A program made the translations under genes and the position numbers. Of a stretch of 62,348 nucleotides of DNA, positions 6,884-15,068 are shown piece after piece; the first letter of the stretch is position 1, and each line of letters opens with the position of its first letter. The DNA comes from VGCC01 sp044375955 (GTDB taxonomy: Bacteria > Actinomycetota > Actinomycetes > S36-B12): NCBI GenBank assembly GCA_044375955.1, contig JBILLS010000005.1:1-62348 (forward strand). Reading direction: 5' to 3'. A model generated the notes under the pieces. It was not told the origin of the DNA and searched no databases. It worked only from the letters and a program-made list of their open reading frames with translations.

Positions 6884-7600
6884 CTACGACTCCAACGCGA
6901 TGCGAATCCGGCGGAAACCCTTCCCCTTGTTCTCCACCTTGGCAACCCTCATCTGTCCAATGGAGGCAGTCGATGCCACGTGCGTCCCACCATCGGCTTG
7001 CACATCCAGGCCCTTGATGTCAACGATGCGCACTATCTCGATAGCCGGGGGGAGCAGGTTCGTCGCGGTCCGGATCACGTCGGGGATCTGAAGTGCTTCT
7101 GCGCGCGGTAATTCATAGGCCTCGATCGCCCGATCGGCGGAGACTTCACGGTTACAGGCCTCCTCGACCGATTCCTTGAATCCCTCCGGGATCGCATCCA
7201 AGTTGAAGTCGAGTCGTCCGCTGAGCGGATCCATATTGCTGCTGGTGACGAGGGCACCGAAGTCGCGGAAGACCACCCCCGAGAGCAGATGCAGCCCCGA
7301 GTGCGTCCGCATCAATGCCGTACGGCGCGCATCCTCGATCGCCCCGCGCACCGTGGTTCCCGCGGGCGGCAGCGGGTCGCCGTCCGCGGGGATGAGCCAG
7401 TACTCATCCGAACGACGGACGTCCACGATGCGGGTCTGTGTCCCGCCCCACAGCAACACCCCATGATCCGGTGGCTGGCCACCGCCACCGGGATAGAACG
7501 CCGATCGGTCTAGAACTATCCCGAGCTCGGGATCCGTTGCCAGGACCGTGGCGGTCCATTCGCGCAGAGTGGAGTCGATCAGATCCAGTCGAACCGTCAT
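6884..7600 (-). CDS. alaX: Alanyl-tRNA editing protein (AlaX type)
   Basis: A 238-aa free-standing editing domain homologous to the AlaRS editing module, which deacylates mischarged Ser-tRNA-Ala or Gly-tRNA-Ala. Visible motifs are the beta-strand signature RSAFYPGGGGQPPDHG, the zinc-binding THSGLHLLSG (HxxxH) and the second site ADGGTHVAST. The canonical cysteine of the CGGTH motif is Asp here, as in a subset of AlaX proteins. Start and stop overlap its neighbours: its ATG shares 4 nt with the phosphoglycerate mutase stop, and its stop touches the LtrA start. Together with dtd, the region carries two tRNA-proofreading genes. Confidence 0.9.
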   Translation of the reverse strand: MTVRLDLIDSTLREWTATVLATDPELGIVLDRSAFYPGGGGQPPDHGVLLWGGTQTRIVDVRRSDEYWLIPADGDPLPPAGTTVRGAIEDARRTALMRTHSGLHLLSGVVFRDFGALVTSSNMDPLSGRLDFNLDAIPEGFKESVEEACNREVSADRAIEAYELPRAEALQIPDVIRTATNLLPPAIEIVRIVDIKGLDVQADGGTHVASTASIGQMRVAKVENKGKGFRRIRIALES

Positions 7601-8349
7601 CGTCGCCCTTGTGCGGCGACTGCGGCTGCTGCCTCCGCAGCCGCTGCCGGATCGAGGTACTCCCCTCCCGCAACCACGGGCCGCATCGCGTCATCGAGTC
7701 GGTAGACCAGCGGGATCCCCGTAGGGATATTGAGCGATGCGATGTCCTCGTCGGAGATACCGTCCAGGTGCTTCACCAGTGCGCGCAGCGAATTACCGTG
7801 CGCCGCGACGAGCACTGTGTCACCGCGTCGCAAACCCTCAGCGACGATGACGTCCTGCCAGTAGGGGATCAAGCGCCGGACCACATCAGCGAGGCACTCG
7901 GTTCGGGGTCGAGCCTCGGGGGGAAGGGCGGCATAGCGTGGGTCGTAGGTCTGCGCGAATTCGCTGTCTGGGTCAATGGGCGGCGGGGGAACGTCATAGG
8001 AGCGGCGCCACAGCATGAATTGCTCCTCGCCGAACTCCTCGAGGGTCTGGGCCTTGTCCTTGCCTTGGAGGGCGCCGTAGTGGCGTTCGTTCAGCCGCCA
8101 GTTGCGGACTGCCGGAATCCAGAGTCGGTCACACTCGGCAAGCGCGAGATGCGCGGTGGTGATCGCGCGGGTCAGCAGGCTGGTGTGCACCACGTCGGGG
8201 AGGATTCCCGCCTCGGCGAGCAGCCGCCCGCCACTCGCCGCCTCGGCGCGACCCTTGTCGGTCAGACCGACGTCCACCCATCCGGTGAACAGGTTGCGTG
8301 CGTTCCACTCGCTCTCGCCGTGCCGGAGCAGGATGAGGGTCGACGTCAT
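7597..8349 (-). CDS. gpmA: 2,3-bisphosphoglycerate-dependent phosphoglycerate mutase
   Basis: A 250-aa glycolytic enzyme interconverting 3- and 2-phosphoglycerate through a phosphohistidine. The catalytic His10 lies in LILLRHGESEWN; the acid/base glutamate is in RLNERHYGAL and the second histidine in AAHGNSLRAL. Length is that of the dPGM family. ATG at 8349 was preferred over longer alternatives because it places the RHG motif at the usual residue 8-11. It lies between the YbjN-like gene and alaX. The order mshA, YbjN-like gene, gpm, then senX3-regX3 is the mycobacterial Rv0486-Rv0491 arrangement, here with alaX and LtrA added downstream. Confidence 0.94.
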   Translation of the reverse strand: MTSTLILLRHGESEWNARNLFTGWVDVGLTDKGRAEAASGGRLLAEAGILPDVVHTSLLTRAITTAHLALAECDRLWIPAVRNWRLNERHYGALQGKDKAQTLEEFGEEQFMLWRRSYDVPPPPIDPDSEFAQTYDPRYAALPPEARPRTECLADVVRRLIPYWQDVIVAEGLRRGDTVLVAAHGNSLRALVKHLDGISDEDIASLNIPTGIPLVYRLDDAMRPVVAGGEYLDPAAAAEAAAAVAAQGRR

Positions 8350-8366
8350 GGCCACATCCTGCCGGA

Positions 8367-8861
8367 TCACACGCCGGGATCGAGTGGTTGGAGCAGGTGC
8401 GCGAACGCCGAGAGGTTGTCGATCGGCAGACCCTTCTCCGTGCGCCACTCCCACTCCCGCCGGATCGCGCTCGCGAAACCGAGCTCGAGGATCGTGTTGA
8501 ACGAGGCGTCGGAGTACTCGAGGACGCACCCCAGTATCCGGTCCAGTTCATCGGGAGTGATGGCGGTGCGTGCCACTCGACCGGTCAGGTAGATGTCCCC
8601 CAGATGGTCGAGACTGAAGGCGAGAGCGTAGAGGCGGCGATTCTGCTCCAGCAGCCACCGATAGACGGCCGCGTGGTTCTCATCGGGGCGTCGTGACACA
8701 AACGCATTGATGGTGAGTGCGGATGTGCCCACGGTGAGGCTGCAGGTGGTGCGCAGCTTGCGTTCACCGGGAAGCGTGACGACCACGGTGTTTGCGTCGG
8801 CGTGTTCCCACGGAACACCAATGCCATCGAGGATCGTCTCGAGGTTGGTGACGGAGGTCAT
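8367..8861 (-). CDS. YbjN-domain protein
   Basis: A 164-aa soluble protein with a YbjN-like fold related to type III secretion chaperones and to the Rv0487 family. Typical segments are RKLRTTCSLTVGTSALTINAFV, the aromatic WLLEQNRRLYALAFSLD stretch, and a GDIYLTGRV strand followed by a C-terminal helix pair. Biochemical function is unknown. The ATG overlaps the mshA stop by 4 nt, and the phosphoglycerate mutase starts 17 nt downstream. This linkage to mshA is conserved in mycobacteria, so a chaperone or regulatory role near mycothiol synthesis is possible but unproven. Confidence 0.82.
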   Translation of the reverse strand: MTSVTNLETILDGIGVPWEHADANTVVVTLPGERKLRTTCSLTVGTSALTINAFVSRRPDENHAAVYRWLLEQNRRLYALAFSLDHLGDIYLTGRVARTAITPDELDRILGCVLEYSDASFNTILELGFASAIRREWEWRTEKGLPIDNLSAFAHLLQPLDPGV

Positions 8862-10123
8862 GGGGAGACGAGGCTGAGGTGCGGACGGCTCTCATCGATC
8901 GCCGCGCGGTAGGTATCGAGGAGACCGCGTGCCGTGTTGTCCCAACCGAATCCCGCCGCGTGCATCCGTGCCCCCGCCCGCAGTTGGTTCATCTGCTCGG
9001 AATTCGCGAGGAGACGCATGATGGTCTCGGCATACATCCGTGGGTCGTGCCCGGGGATGAGGACACCGCTGACTCCGTCGGCCACCGCTGTCCGGAGGCC
9101 GCCCACGGATGCAGCAACCACCGGTGTTCCGCAGGCTTGGGATTCCACCGCCACCAAGCCGAAGGATTCCGAGTGGGACGGCACGATCGTGAGGTCGGCT
9201 GCCCGGTACCAGTCCGCGAGTGCGTGACGATCGCCGGGAGGTTCGAATCGAACGATGTCCTGAATACCGAGTGAGCGAGCGTGGTCGATTAGTGCGTTGG
9301 GGCGATCGAGTCCGCTGCCCGAGGGTCCGCCGCACACCACGACGCGCAGTCGATCGCGGATCGATGGATTCTGCGCCAGGACAGCGGCCGCACCGAGGAC
9401 CACGTCTGGCGCCTTGAGCGGTTGAATGCGCCCGACGAAGAGCAGCACGATCGAATCGGAGGCGAGGCCCTTGGCGCGACGTGCCGCAGCCCGATCGCCA
9501 GGCCGGAATGTCGCGAGATCGACACCCGGGTGTACAACGTCGACGCGACGTGGGTCGGCTCCGTAGAGGTCCACGAGTTGACGTTTTTCCTCGGAGGTGT
9601 TGGCGACCAACCGGGTTGCCGCGTCCACAACCTGCTGCTCACCGATGACACGAACCTCGGGCTCAGGCCTATCTCCGTCGGCGAGTTCGGAGTTCTTGAC
9701 CCGGGCCAACGTGTGCATGGTGTGCACAAGGGGAACGTTCCACCGTTCAGATGCGAGCCAGCCGACCTGCCCGGAGAGCCAGTAGTGGGAGTGGATCAGG
9801 TCGAACCAGCCCTCAGGGCGGGATGCCTCCGCGCGTAGGAGTCCAGCGGTCACTGCGCACAACTGGCCCGGCAACTGGTCCTTGGTCAGCCCCTCGAACG
9901 GTCCGGCCGTGACGTGCCGGACGGTGACACCAGGCGCCAACTCCACGGATGGGGGGAGACTCGAGGACGTTGCACGCGTGTAGATCTCGACCTCGACGCC
10001 AGCCTCGGCGATCCGGGTGCTCGTCTCGACGACGTAGACGTTCATGCCGCCGGCATCGCCCGTCCCTGGTTGGTCGAGGGGGGAGGTATGGATCGACAGC
10101 ACGGCGATGCGTCGAAGCGTCAT
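8858..10123 (-). CDS. mshA: D-inositol-3-phosphate glycosyltransferase
   Basis: The first enzyme of mycothiol synthesis, transferring N-acetylglucosamine from UDP-GlcNAc to 1L-myo-inositol-1-phosphate. It is a 421-aa GT-B fold, GT4-family retaining transferase. The N-terminal domain shows the MshA hallmark GTGDAGGMNVYV near residue 20; the C-terminal domain has the GT4 motif SHSESFGLVAVESQACGTPVV with the EX7E glutamates. Length agrees with the family. It heads a reverse run with the YbjN-like gene, gpmA, alaX and LtrA. With mshD at the window start, it shows that the organism uses mycothiol as its low-molecular-weight thiol. Confidence 0.95.
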   Translation of the reverse strand: MTLRRIAVLSIHTSPLDQPGTGDAGGMNVYVVETSTRIAEAGVEVEIYTRATSSSLPPSVELAPGVTVRHVTAGPFEGLTKDQLPGQLCAVTAGLLRAEASRPEGWFDLIHSHYWLSGQVGWLASERWNVPLVHTMHTLARVKNSELADGDRPEPEVRVIGEQQVVDAATRLVANTSEEKRQLVDLYGADPRRVDVVHPGVDLATFRPGDRAAARRAKGLASDSIVLLFVGRIQPLKAPDVVLGAAAVLAQNPSIRDRLRVVVCGGPSGSGLDRPNALIDHARSLGIQDIVRFEPPGDRHALADWYRAADLTIVPSHSESFGLVAVESQACGTPVVAASVGGLRTAVADGVSGVLIPGHDPRMYAETIMRLLANSEQMNQLRAGARMHAAGFGWDNTARGLLDTYRAAIDESRPHLSLVSP

Positions 10124-10153
10124 GGGAAGAGTGTGACGTATGACCCCGGGACG

Positions 10154-10816
10154 TCAGCCTTCCAGGGTGACCCCGACGTAGGGCTCGCCGGTCACGATGG
10201 TGACAACCCTTCGGGTCACGGACACGGCATGGTCCGCGTACCTCTCGTAGTACCGGGAGAGCAGCGTGACGTCGATCGCTGCCTCGACACCGTGGGACCA
10301 GGTGGGGGAGAGCACGATCGTGAACAGTTCGCGATGGAGCCGATCCATCTCCTGATCGTGGCGGGCGATGTCGGTGCCGAGCGTGACGTCTTTGCTGGCG
10401 ATGACCTGACCCGTCTTGGACACGATGTCCTCGGCTAGTCGACCCATCTGGGCGAATGTCTCGCGGAGTTCGGTGGGGACCGCAGGCCGGGGATGACGCA
10501 TGCGCGACTGCTTGGCGACATGTTCGGCGAGGTCGCCCATGCGCTCGAGAGACCCCGCCATGCGCATAGCCCCGAGGACGATCCGGAGGTCGGCGGCCAC
10601 AGGCTGTTGGAGGGCGATGATCTCGAAGCAGCGGTCCTCGACGTCGCTGGTGAGGGCATCCACGCGGGAATCGGCTTCGATCACGGATTCGGCAAGGGTG
10701 AGATCGGCATCGAGCAGGGCCTGCGTGGCCTTATTCATGGCGGATCCCACAACGCGGGTCATCTCGACGAGATCGTCGGTGACCTGCTCGAGTTGATCCT
10801 GGAACGCCGAACGCAT
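10154..10816 (-). CDS. phoU: Phosphate transport regulator PhoU
   Basis: A 220-aa PhoU made of two tandem three-helix bundles, each with the family metal-binding pattern (one around MRMAGSLERMGDLAEHVAK, the other near YYERYADHAVSVTRRV). PhoU couples the Pst transporter to the phosphate two-component system and keeps it inactive when phosphate is ample. ATG at 10816 fits the domain start; an in-frame ATG at 10858 would add 14 residues. It is divergent from senX3-regX3, and the shared gap carries an array of PHO-box-like repeats. Confidence 0.93.
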   Translation of the reverse strand: MRSAFQDQLEQVTDDLVEMTRVVGSAMNKATQALLDADLTLAESVIEADSRVDALTSDVEDRCFEIIALQQPVAADLRIVLGAMRMAGSLERMGDLAEHVAKQSRMRHPRPAVPTELRETFAQMGRLAEDIVSKTGQVIASKDVTLGTDIARHDQEMDRLHRELFTIVLSPTWSHGVEAAIDVTLLSRYYERYADHAVSVTRRVVTIVTGEPYVGVTLEG

Positions 10817-10877
10817 GAGACCTCCCACCCCCAGCGTAGGTGCCGGGGGGTAGTTCACCCGCCTTAGCGGGGCCGAT

Positions 10878-10916
10878 GTGAACGATCAGTGCACACTGAG
10901 TGAACCCTGGTGGAAC
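10878..10916 (-). promoter_or_regulatory. PHO-box array (RegX3/PhoP-type operator)
   Basis: Four direct-repeat units lie exactly 11 bp apart: GTGAAC at 10878, GTGCAC at 10889, GTGAAC at 10900 and a weaker TGGAAC at 10911. Read on the reverse strand these are GTTCAC-type half-sites, matching the 11-bp PHO-box units bound by PhoP in Streptomyces and the GTTCAC repeats bound by RegX3. A lone GTTCACC (10853-10859) sits in the opposite orientation nearer phoU. The location between phoU and senX3-regX3 argues for autoregulation under phosphate limitation. Confidence 0.72.
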
Positions 10917-10977
10917 TTGACCGCGTGGCTCCGTTCCAGGTGAGGGGGCTAGGACTCTGGCCACTTATCCTGATGTC

Positions 10978-12111
10978 GTGGCAGCACGGCATCGTCCGGG
11001 TGAAGTGAGCGCATCTCGGTTTCCTGGGCGTCCGGCCGTTCCCGACGAAGTGGTCCGCGTCCTCGCGATCCTGCCGTCCGCATCCCTCGTGGTGGCGCCC
11101 GATGGAGCCGTTCTGCGCGCCAGCACTCGCGCGACCGCCTTGGGTCTGGTGAGCAGGGGGACGATCGCTATCCCCAACATCCTCGCCTTGGTGCATCAGG
11201 TGGCCGACGACGGGAATGCGCGTGAGCAGGAGATGCGTGTCCGGCGTCCACCACTGGGCCGCGAGCTTCTGGAGTTGCGTGCGCGAGTGGCGCCCCTGGG
11301 CACCGGAGCGATTCTGGTGCTCATCGACGACCTCGCCGAGGAGAGGCGCGTGGAAGCCGTACGTCGTGACTTCGTCGCAAACGTGAGTCACGAACTCAAG
11401 ACGCCTGTCGGCGCGATGTCACTCTTGGCGGAGGCGATCCTGTCGAGTTCCGATGACTCGGATCAGGTTCGGCATTTCGCCGAGCGTATGCAGGTTGAGG
11501 CGGTACGTCTCACGGAGCTGATCCAAGACGTGATCGACCTCTCTCGGCTCCAGACCGACGATCCACTCATCCGTGGCGAAGTCATCGACGTCGACGATCT
11601 CGTTGCGCGCGCCATGGAAGAGGTGCGAGTCCAGGCGGCCACCCACAACATCGAGGTCATCTGCGGGGATCCCACCGGTGCGACCGTCTACGGGGACCGG
11701 AGCCAGTTGTTGACCGCCCTGCGCAACCTGCTGGTCAACGCGATCTCGTACTCCTCGGAGCACACCCGCGTATCGATCTTCGCGCGCTCGGAGGGCAGCA
11801 TCGTCGAGATCTCCGTGAAGGATCAAGGTCAGGGCATCCCGCCCCATGACCTGGACCGGATCTTCGAGCGTTTCTATCGGGTCGATCCCGCGCGCTCACG
11901 GATCACCGGAGGCACGGGACTGGGGCTGGCCATCGTCAAGCATGTGTGCCAGAACCACGGCGGCGAGTGCACGGTCTGGTCCGAGGTCGGTACCGGATCC
12001 ACCTTCACCCTTCGCCTTCCGGCCTACGACTCCGGAGTGACAACGACCGGTGAGGTGCGCGCACTGCCCATCGATCTGGTCGTTGCCCCCGAGGGTGGTC
12101 GCGGAGCATGA
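10978..12111 (+). CDS. senX3: SenX3/PhoR-type sensor histidine kinase lacking membrane helices
   Basis: A 377-aa kinase of the phosphate-sensing two-component system. A PAS-like N-terminal region (about 20-120; LAILPSASLVVAPDGAVLRA) leads to the H-box RRDFVANVSHELKTPVGAM with His138. The ATP-binding domain follows, with LLVNAISYSS (N box), KDQGQGIPPHD (G1), IFERFYRV (F box) and GGTGLGLAIVKHV (G2). Known SenX3 and PhoR proteins carry one or two N-terminal transmembrane helices; none is seen here. An in-frame TGA at 10918-10920 limits extension, with no ATG, GTG or TTG between it and the GTG at 10978. Its TGA overlaps the regX3 ATG by 4 nt. Confidence 0.9.
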   Translation: MAARHRPGEVSASRFPGRPAVPDEVVRVLAILPSASLVVAPDGAVLRASTRATALGLVSRGTIAIPNILALVHQVADDGNAREQEMRVRRPPLGRELLELRARVAPLGTGAILVLIDDLAEERRVEAVRRDFVANVSHELKTPVGAMSLLAEAILSSSDDSDQVRHFAERMQVEAVRLTELIQDVIDLSRLQTDDPLIRGEVIDVDDLVARAMEEVRVQAATHNIEVICGDPTGATVYGDRSQLLTALRNLLVNAISYSSEHTRVSIFARSEGSIVEISVKDQGQGIPPHDLDRIFERFYRVDPARSRITGGTGLGLAIVKHVCQNHGGECTVWSEVGTGSTFTLRLPAYDSGVTTTGEVRALPIDLVVAPEGGRGA

Positions 12112-12788
12112 CACGGGTGTTGGTCGTGGAGGACGAGGAGTCGTTCTCCGATGCGCTGTCCTTCATGTTGCGACGCGAGGGCTACGAAGTCGTCGTCGCG
12201 GCTGATGGCAACGAGGCACTAGCGGCTTTCGATAAGCATGGTGCCGACCTGGTGCTTCTGGACTTGATGTTGCCCGGCCTTTCGGGCACAGAGGTCTGCC
12301 GTCAGATCCGCACGCACTCGGCCGTGCCCATCATCATGCTCACCGCGAAGGATGGTGAGGTCGACAAGGTTGTAGGGCTCGAACTGGGCGCTGATGACTA
12401 CGTCACCAAGCCGTTCTCCTCGCGTGAACTTTTGGCCCGGGTTCGCGCCGTTCTGCGTCGGCACGGAGAAGTCGAGGAGATGATCCCTGCGGCGGTCGAG
12501 TCTGGACCGGTCCGCATGGACATCGAGCGGCATGTGGTGACGGTGCGTGGCACCCAGGTTGCGATGCCACTCAAGGAATTCGATCTCTTGGAGATCCTGG
12601 TGCGCAACTCCGGGCGGGTACTGACTCGCGGACAACTCATCGACCGCGTGTGGGGTTCTGACTACGTCGGTGACACCAAGACACTCGATGTGCACATCAA
12701 ACGCCTGCGCGCGAAGGTCGAAGAGGATCCATCTAATCCCGTGCACCTGCTTACCGTGCGAGGACTCGGTTACAAGTACGAGGCCTAG
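12108..12788 (+). CDS. regX3: RegX3/PhoP-type response regulator
   Basis: A 226-aa OmpR-family regulator, the partner of the overlapping SenX3-like kinase. The receiver domain has the acidic pair EDE near residue 8, phospho-acceptor Asp52 in LVLLDLMLPG and Lys101 in YVTKPFSSREL. The winged-helix domain spans about 130-225 (MPLKEFDLLEILVRNSG, LDVHIKRLRAKVE, VRGLGYKYE). It should activate phosphate-scavenging genes through PHO-box repeats such as those at 10878-10916. The gene overlaps the convergent lipoprotein gene by 4 nt. Confidence 0.95.
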   Translation: MTRVLVVEDEESFSDALSFMLRREGYEVVVAADGNEALAAFDKHGADLVLLDLMLPGLSGTEVCRQIRTHSAVPIIMLTAKDGEVDKVVGLELGADDYVTKPFSSRELLARVRAVLRRHGEVEEMIPAAVESGPVRMDIERHVVTVRGTQVAMPLKEFDLLEILVRNSGRVLTRGQLIDRVWGSDYVGDTKTLDVHIKRLRAKVEEDPSNPVHLLTVRGLGYKYEA

Positions 12789-13276
12789 GCCGCCGGAGGA
12801 TTCGGGGCGATCCCCTCATAGAAGCTCATCGGGGGCACCGTCAGCACCTGCAGTGCCGCATCCCCGGACTTCTCGAAGACCAGCGTGACGTCGACGAAGG
12901 CGCTCTGTTTCGCGTCGAACTCGTAGGAGTTCACCCACAGATCGGACTCGTAGGCGAAGGACAGGGACGACCCTGGCGGAAGATCCACGGCATCACCTGT
13001 GATGTAGGCGCGGACACCATCGATCGTCGCAGCGAGGAGGCGATCGGATTCCGTCCCCTGATTGACGATGCGCATCATCAGCGTGGCGCTGCGACTTCCT
13101 TCCGGCCCGGTGACGAGGGTCGCGTTTTCCACCCGCAGCAGACCCGCCTGCGCCTGTACTCCGTTGCCGGTCGACTGCTCCGCCTGCATGGTCGTCGTGG
13201 CACCGGGACCGTTGAAGCATCCGGCGAGGGAGAGGGAGGCGAGGAGAGCGACTGCTGCGGCGCGGGCACTGATCAC
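12785..13276 (-). CDS. LpqE-like secreted lipoprotein
   Basis: A 163-aa lipoprotein. The signal peptide ends in the lipobox LSLAGC with the modified Cys20. A beta-sandwich-like domain follows, with alternating hydrophobic strands (ATLMMRIVNQGTESDRLL, PPGSSLSFAYESD) and a C-terminal FVDVTLVFEKSG. It resembles the LpqE / copper-chaperone-like (PCuAC-related) family, but the Met/His copper motif is not evident, so a copper role is not supported. The position next to carD and divergent from it matches lpqE-carD in mycobacteria (Rv3584-Rv3583c). Confidence 0.75.
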   Translation of the reverse strand: MISARAAAVALLASLSLAGCFNGPGATTTMQAEQSTGNGVQAQAGLLRVENATLVTGPEGSRSATLMMRIVNQGTESDRLLAATIDGVRAYITGDAVDLPPGSSLSFAYESDLWVNSYEFDAKQSAFVDVTLVFEKSGDAALQVLTVPPMSFYEGIAPNPPAA

Positions 13277-13348
13277 ACGTCCACATTAGCGGCCTTCGCT
13301 CGCACTGCCCGATCCCTGTCATGGCCGGAAAGGGGTCGACAGGGCCCG

Positions 13349-13357
13349 TGTTAGAAT
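13349..13357 (+). promoter_or_regulatory. Probable extended -10 promoter of carD
   Basis: TGTTAGAAT forms an extended -10 element (TGn plus TAGAAT) 28 bp before the carD ATG, in an otherwise GC-rich gap. No convincing -35 was found at the usual spacing. A purine-rich ribosome site (GGAAAGGA) follows. Confidence 0.42.
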
Positions 13358-13384
13358 CATTGGCCCGGAAAGGATCCCCCGTAC

Positions 13385-13867
13385 ATGGCGTTCAATGTTG
13401 GCGACACTGTCGTCTATCCGCACCACGGAGCCGCTGTTATCGAAGCGGTGGAGATGCGCAAGATCAAGGGTGAGGATCGCGAGTACCTCGTCCTGCGCGT
13501 GGCCCAGGGTGATCTCACGGTGCGCGTCCCTGCGGACAACGTCGACCTGGTCGGTGTCCGCGACGTAGTGAATGCCGAGGGGCTGGACCGCGTATTCAAC
13601 GTCCTGCGCCAGCCGTACACGGAGGAGCCCACCAACTGGTCCCGCCGCTACAAGGCCAATCTGGAGAAGCTCGCCTCGGGTGATGTCATCAAGGTGGCCG
13701 AAGTCGTGCGCGACCTGTGGCGTCGGGAGCGCGAGCGTGGCCTCTCTGCGGGTGAGAAGCGCATGCTTGCCAAGGCTCGCCAGATCCTGGTCAGTGAGTT
13801 GGCTCTCGCGGAGAAGACCGACGAGGGTAAGGCGGAAGCCATCCTCGACGAGGTCCTCGCTTCCTAG
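13385..13867 (+). CDS. carD: CarD RNA-polymerase-binding transcription regulator
   Basis: A 160-aa essential actinobacterial regulator that binds the RNAP beta subunit and stabilises open complexes at rRNA and many other promoters. The N-terminal Tudor-like RNAP-interaction domain (FNVGDTVVYPHHGAAVIEAVE, LVLRVAQGDLTVRVPADN) and the C-terminal helical DNA-contacting domain (PTNWSRRYKANLEKLASGD, RRERERGLSAGEKRMLAKAR) are complete. The gene begins the block carD-ispD-ispF-cysS-rlmB seen in mycobacteria; ispD starts 2 nt after its stop codon, so co-transcription is likely. Confidence 0.96.
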   Translation: MAFNVGDTVVYPHHGAAVIEAVEMRKIKGEDREYLVLRVAQGDLTVRVPADNVDLVGVRDVVNAEGLDRVFNVLRQPYTEEPTNWSRRYKANLEKLASGDVIKVAEVVRDLWRRERERGLSAGEKRMLAKARQILVSELALAEKTDEGKAEAILDEVLAS

Positions 13868-13869
13868 TC

Positions 13870-14577
13870 ATGGATGGGCGCACGGCGGCGCTGATCCCCG
13901 CCGCAGGCCGTGGCGAACGTCTCGGTCCGGGAGCACCGAAGGCCCTCCGTGATATCGGCGGTACCCCGATGCTGGTCCATGCCGTGAAGGCGATCTCCTC
14001 GTGTCCCGCGGTGAGCATCGTGATCGTGGCCGCTCCCACGGACAACGTCGATGAAGTCACCGCACTGCTCGGTCAGCAGGACTTCCCCTCCGAAGTCCAT
14101 GTTGTCGCCGGTGGTGACACGCGAGTCGAATCCGTTGCGCGTGCGCTGATCAACCTGCCCGACGACATCGATGTCGTCCTCGTGCATGATGCAGCGCGCC
14201 CTCTGGTTCCAGAGGAAGTCGTGGCATCCGTCGTCTCCGCCGTTCGCGCGGGACATGATGCAGTCGTCCCCGCGCTACCGATGACGGATACCGTCAAGAG
14301 TGTCGACGGGAACGATGACGTCGTGGCAACCCTTGACCGATCCTCCCTGCGGAACATCCAGACTCCTCAGGGGTTCCGCCGCGAGATCCTGCAGCGTGCT
14401 CACGCCATAGCCGACGACGAAGGGATCACCGACGACGCAGGGATGGTCGAGGCACTCGGAATCACCGTGCACGTCGTTCCTGGTCACGAGGAGGCGCTCA
14501 AGGTGACGCGGCCCTTCGACGTGGTCGTCGCCGAGGCGATCCTCGCCAAACGAAGGAGCCTCGGTGCCCTCGGCTGA
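13870..14577 (+). CDS. ispD: 2-C-methyl-D-erythritol 4-phosphate cytidylyltransferase
   Basis: A 235-aa MEP-pathway enzyme making CDP-methylerythritol from MEP and CTP. The nucleotide-binding loop ALIPAAGRGERLGPGAPKAL is present, followed by VLVHDAARPLV and the conserved TPQGFRREIL and DDAGMVEALG motifs. ATG at 13870 lies 2 nt after carD, and the 3' end overlaps ispF by 14 nt. Coupling to ispF is common because the two enzymes act in the same isoprenoid pathway. Confidence 0.96.
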   Translation: MDGRTAALIPAAGRGERLGPGAPKALRDIGGTPMLVHAVKAISSCPAVSIVIVAAPTDNVDEVTALLGQQDFPSEVHVVAGGDTRVESVARALINLPDDIDVVLVHDAARPLVPEEVVASVVSAVRAGHDAVVPALPMTDTVKSVDGNDDVVATLDRSSLRNIQTPQGFRREILQRAHAIADDEGITDDAGMVEALGITVHVVPGHEEALKVTRPFDVVVAEAILAKRRSLGALG

Positions 14578-15040
14578 TACGCGGGTGGGAGTCGGGACGG
14601 ATGTGCACGCATTCGCCGATGGCCGTGAGCTCTGGCTCGCCGGCCTTCACTGGCCTGGGGAGCGAGGCCTGCTCGGACATTCGGATGCCGATGTCGCCGC
14701 GCACGCTGCATGCGATGCCTTGCTCTCCGCCGCGGGTCTCGGCGATCTGGGATCGGTCTTCGGAACGTCGGATCCCACGTGGCAGGACGCGTCCGGGATC
14801 AGCCTGCTCGCGCATGTCGCGACACTCGTGCGCGGTGCCGGTTTCACCATCGGCAACGTGAGCATCCAGGTCATCGGCAACACCCCGCGCGTCGGGACTC
14901 GTCGCCAGGAGGCACAGGATGTGATGTCCGCAACCCTGGGAGCACCCGTCAGCGTGAGCGGCACCACCACCGACGGGCTCGGTCTGACCGGGCGCGGGGA
15001 AGGGATCGCGGCCATCGCCGTGGCGCTCGTCACGAAGTAG
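14564..15040 (+). CDS. ispF: 2-C-methyl-D-erythritol 2,4-cyclodiphosphate synthase
   Basis: A 158-aa trimeric MEP-pathway enzyme that cyclises CDP-ME 2-phosphate to MEcPP. Metal ligands are visible in GTDVHAF and GHSDADVAAHA; the CMP pocket region has SVQVIG-like sequence (SIQVIGNTPRVG) and the C-terminal GTTTDGLGLTGRGEGI signature is intact. The start is GTG at 14564, overlapping ispD by 14 nt. Length is standard. It is followed, after 28 nt, by a secreted protein that does not belong to the pathway. Confidence 0.96.
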   Translation: MPSADTRVGVGTDVHAFADGRELWLAGLHWPGERGLLGHSDADVAAHAACDALLSAAGLGDLGSVFGTSDPTWQDASGISLLAHVATLVRGAGFTIGNVSIQVIGNTPRVGTRRQEAQDVMSATLGAPVSVSGTTTDGLGLTGRGEGIAAIAVALVTK

Positions 15041-15068
15041 GCTCGATCGACAACGCGAGGGAGAAATC

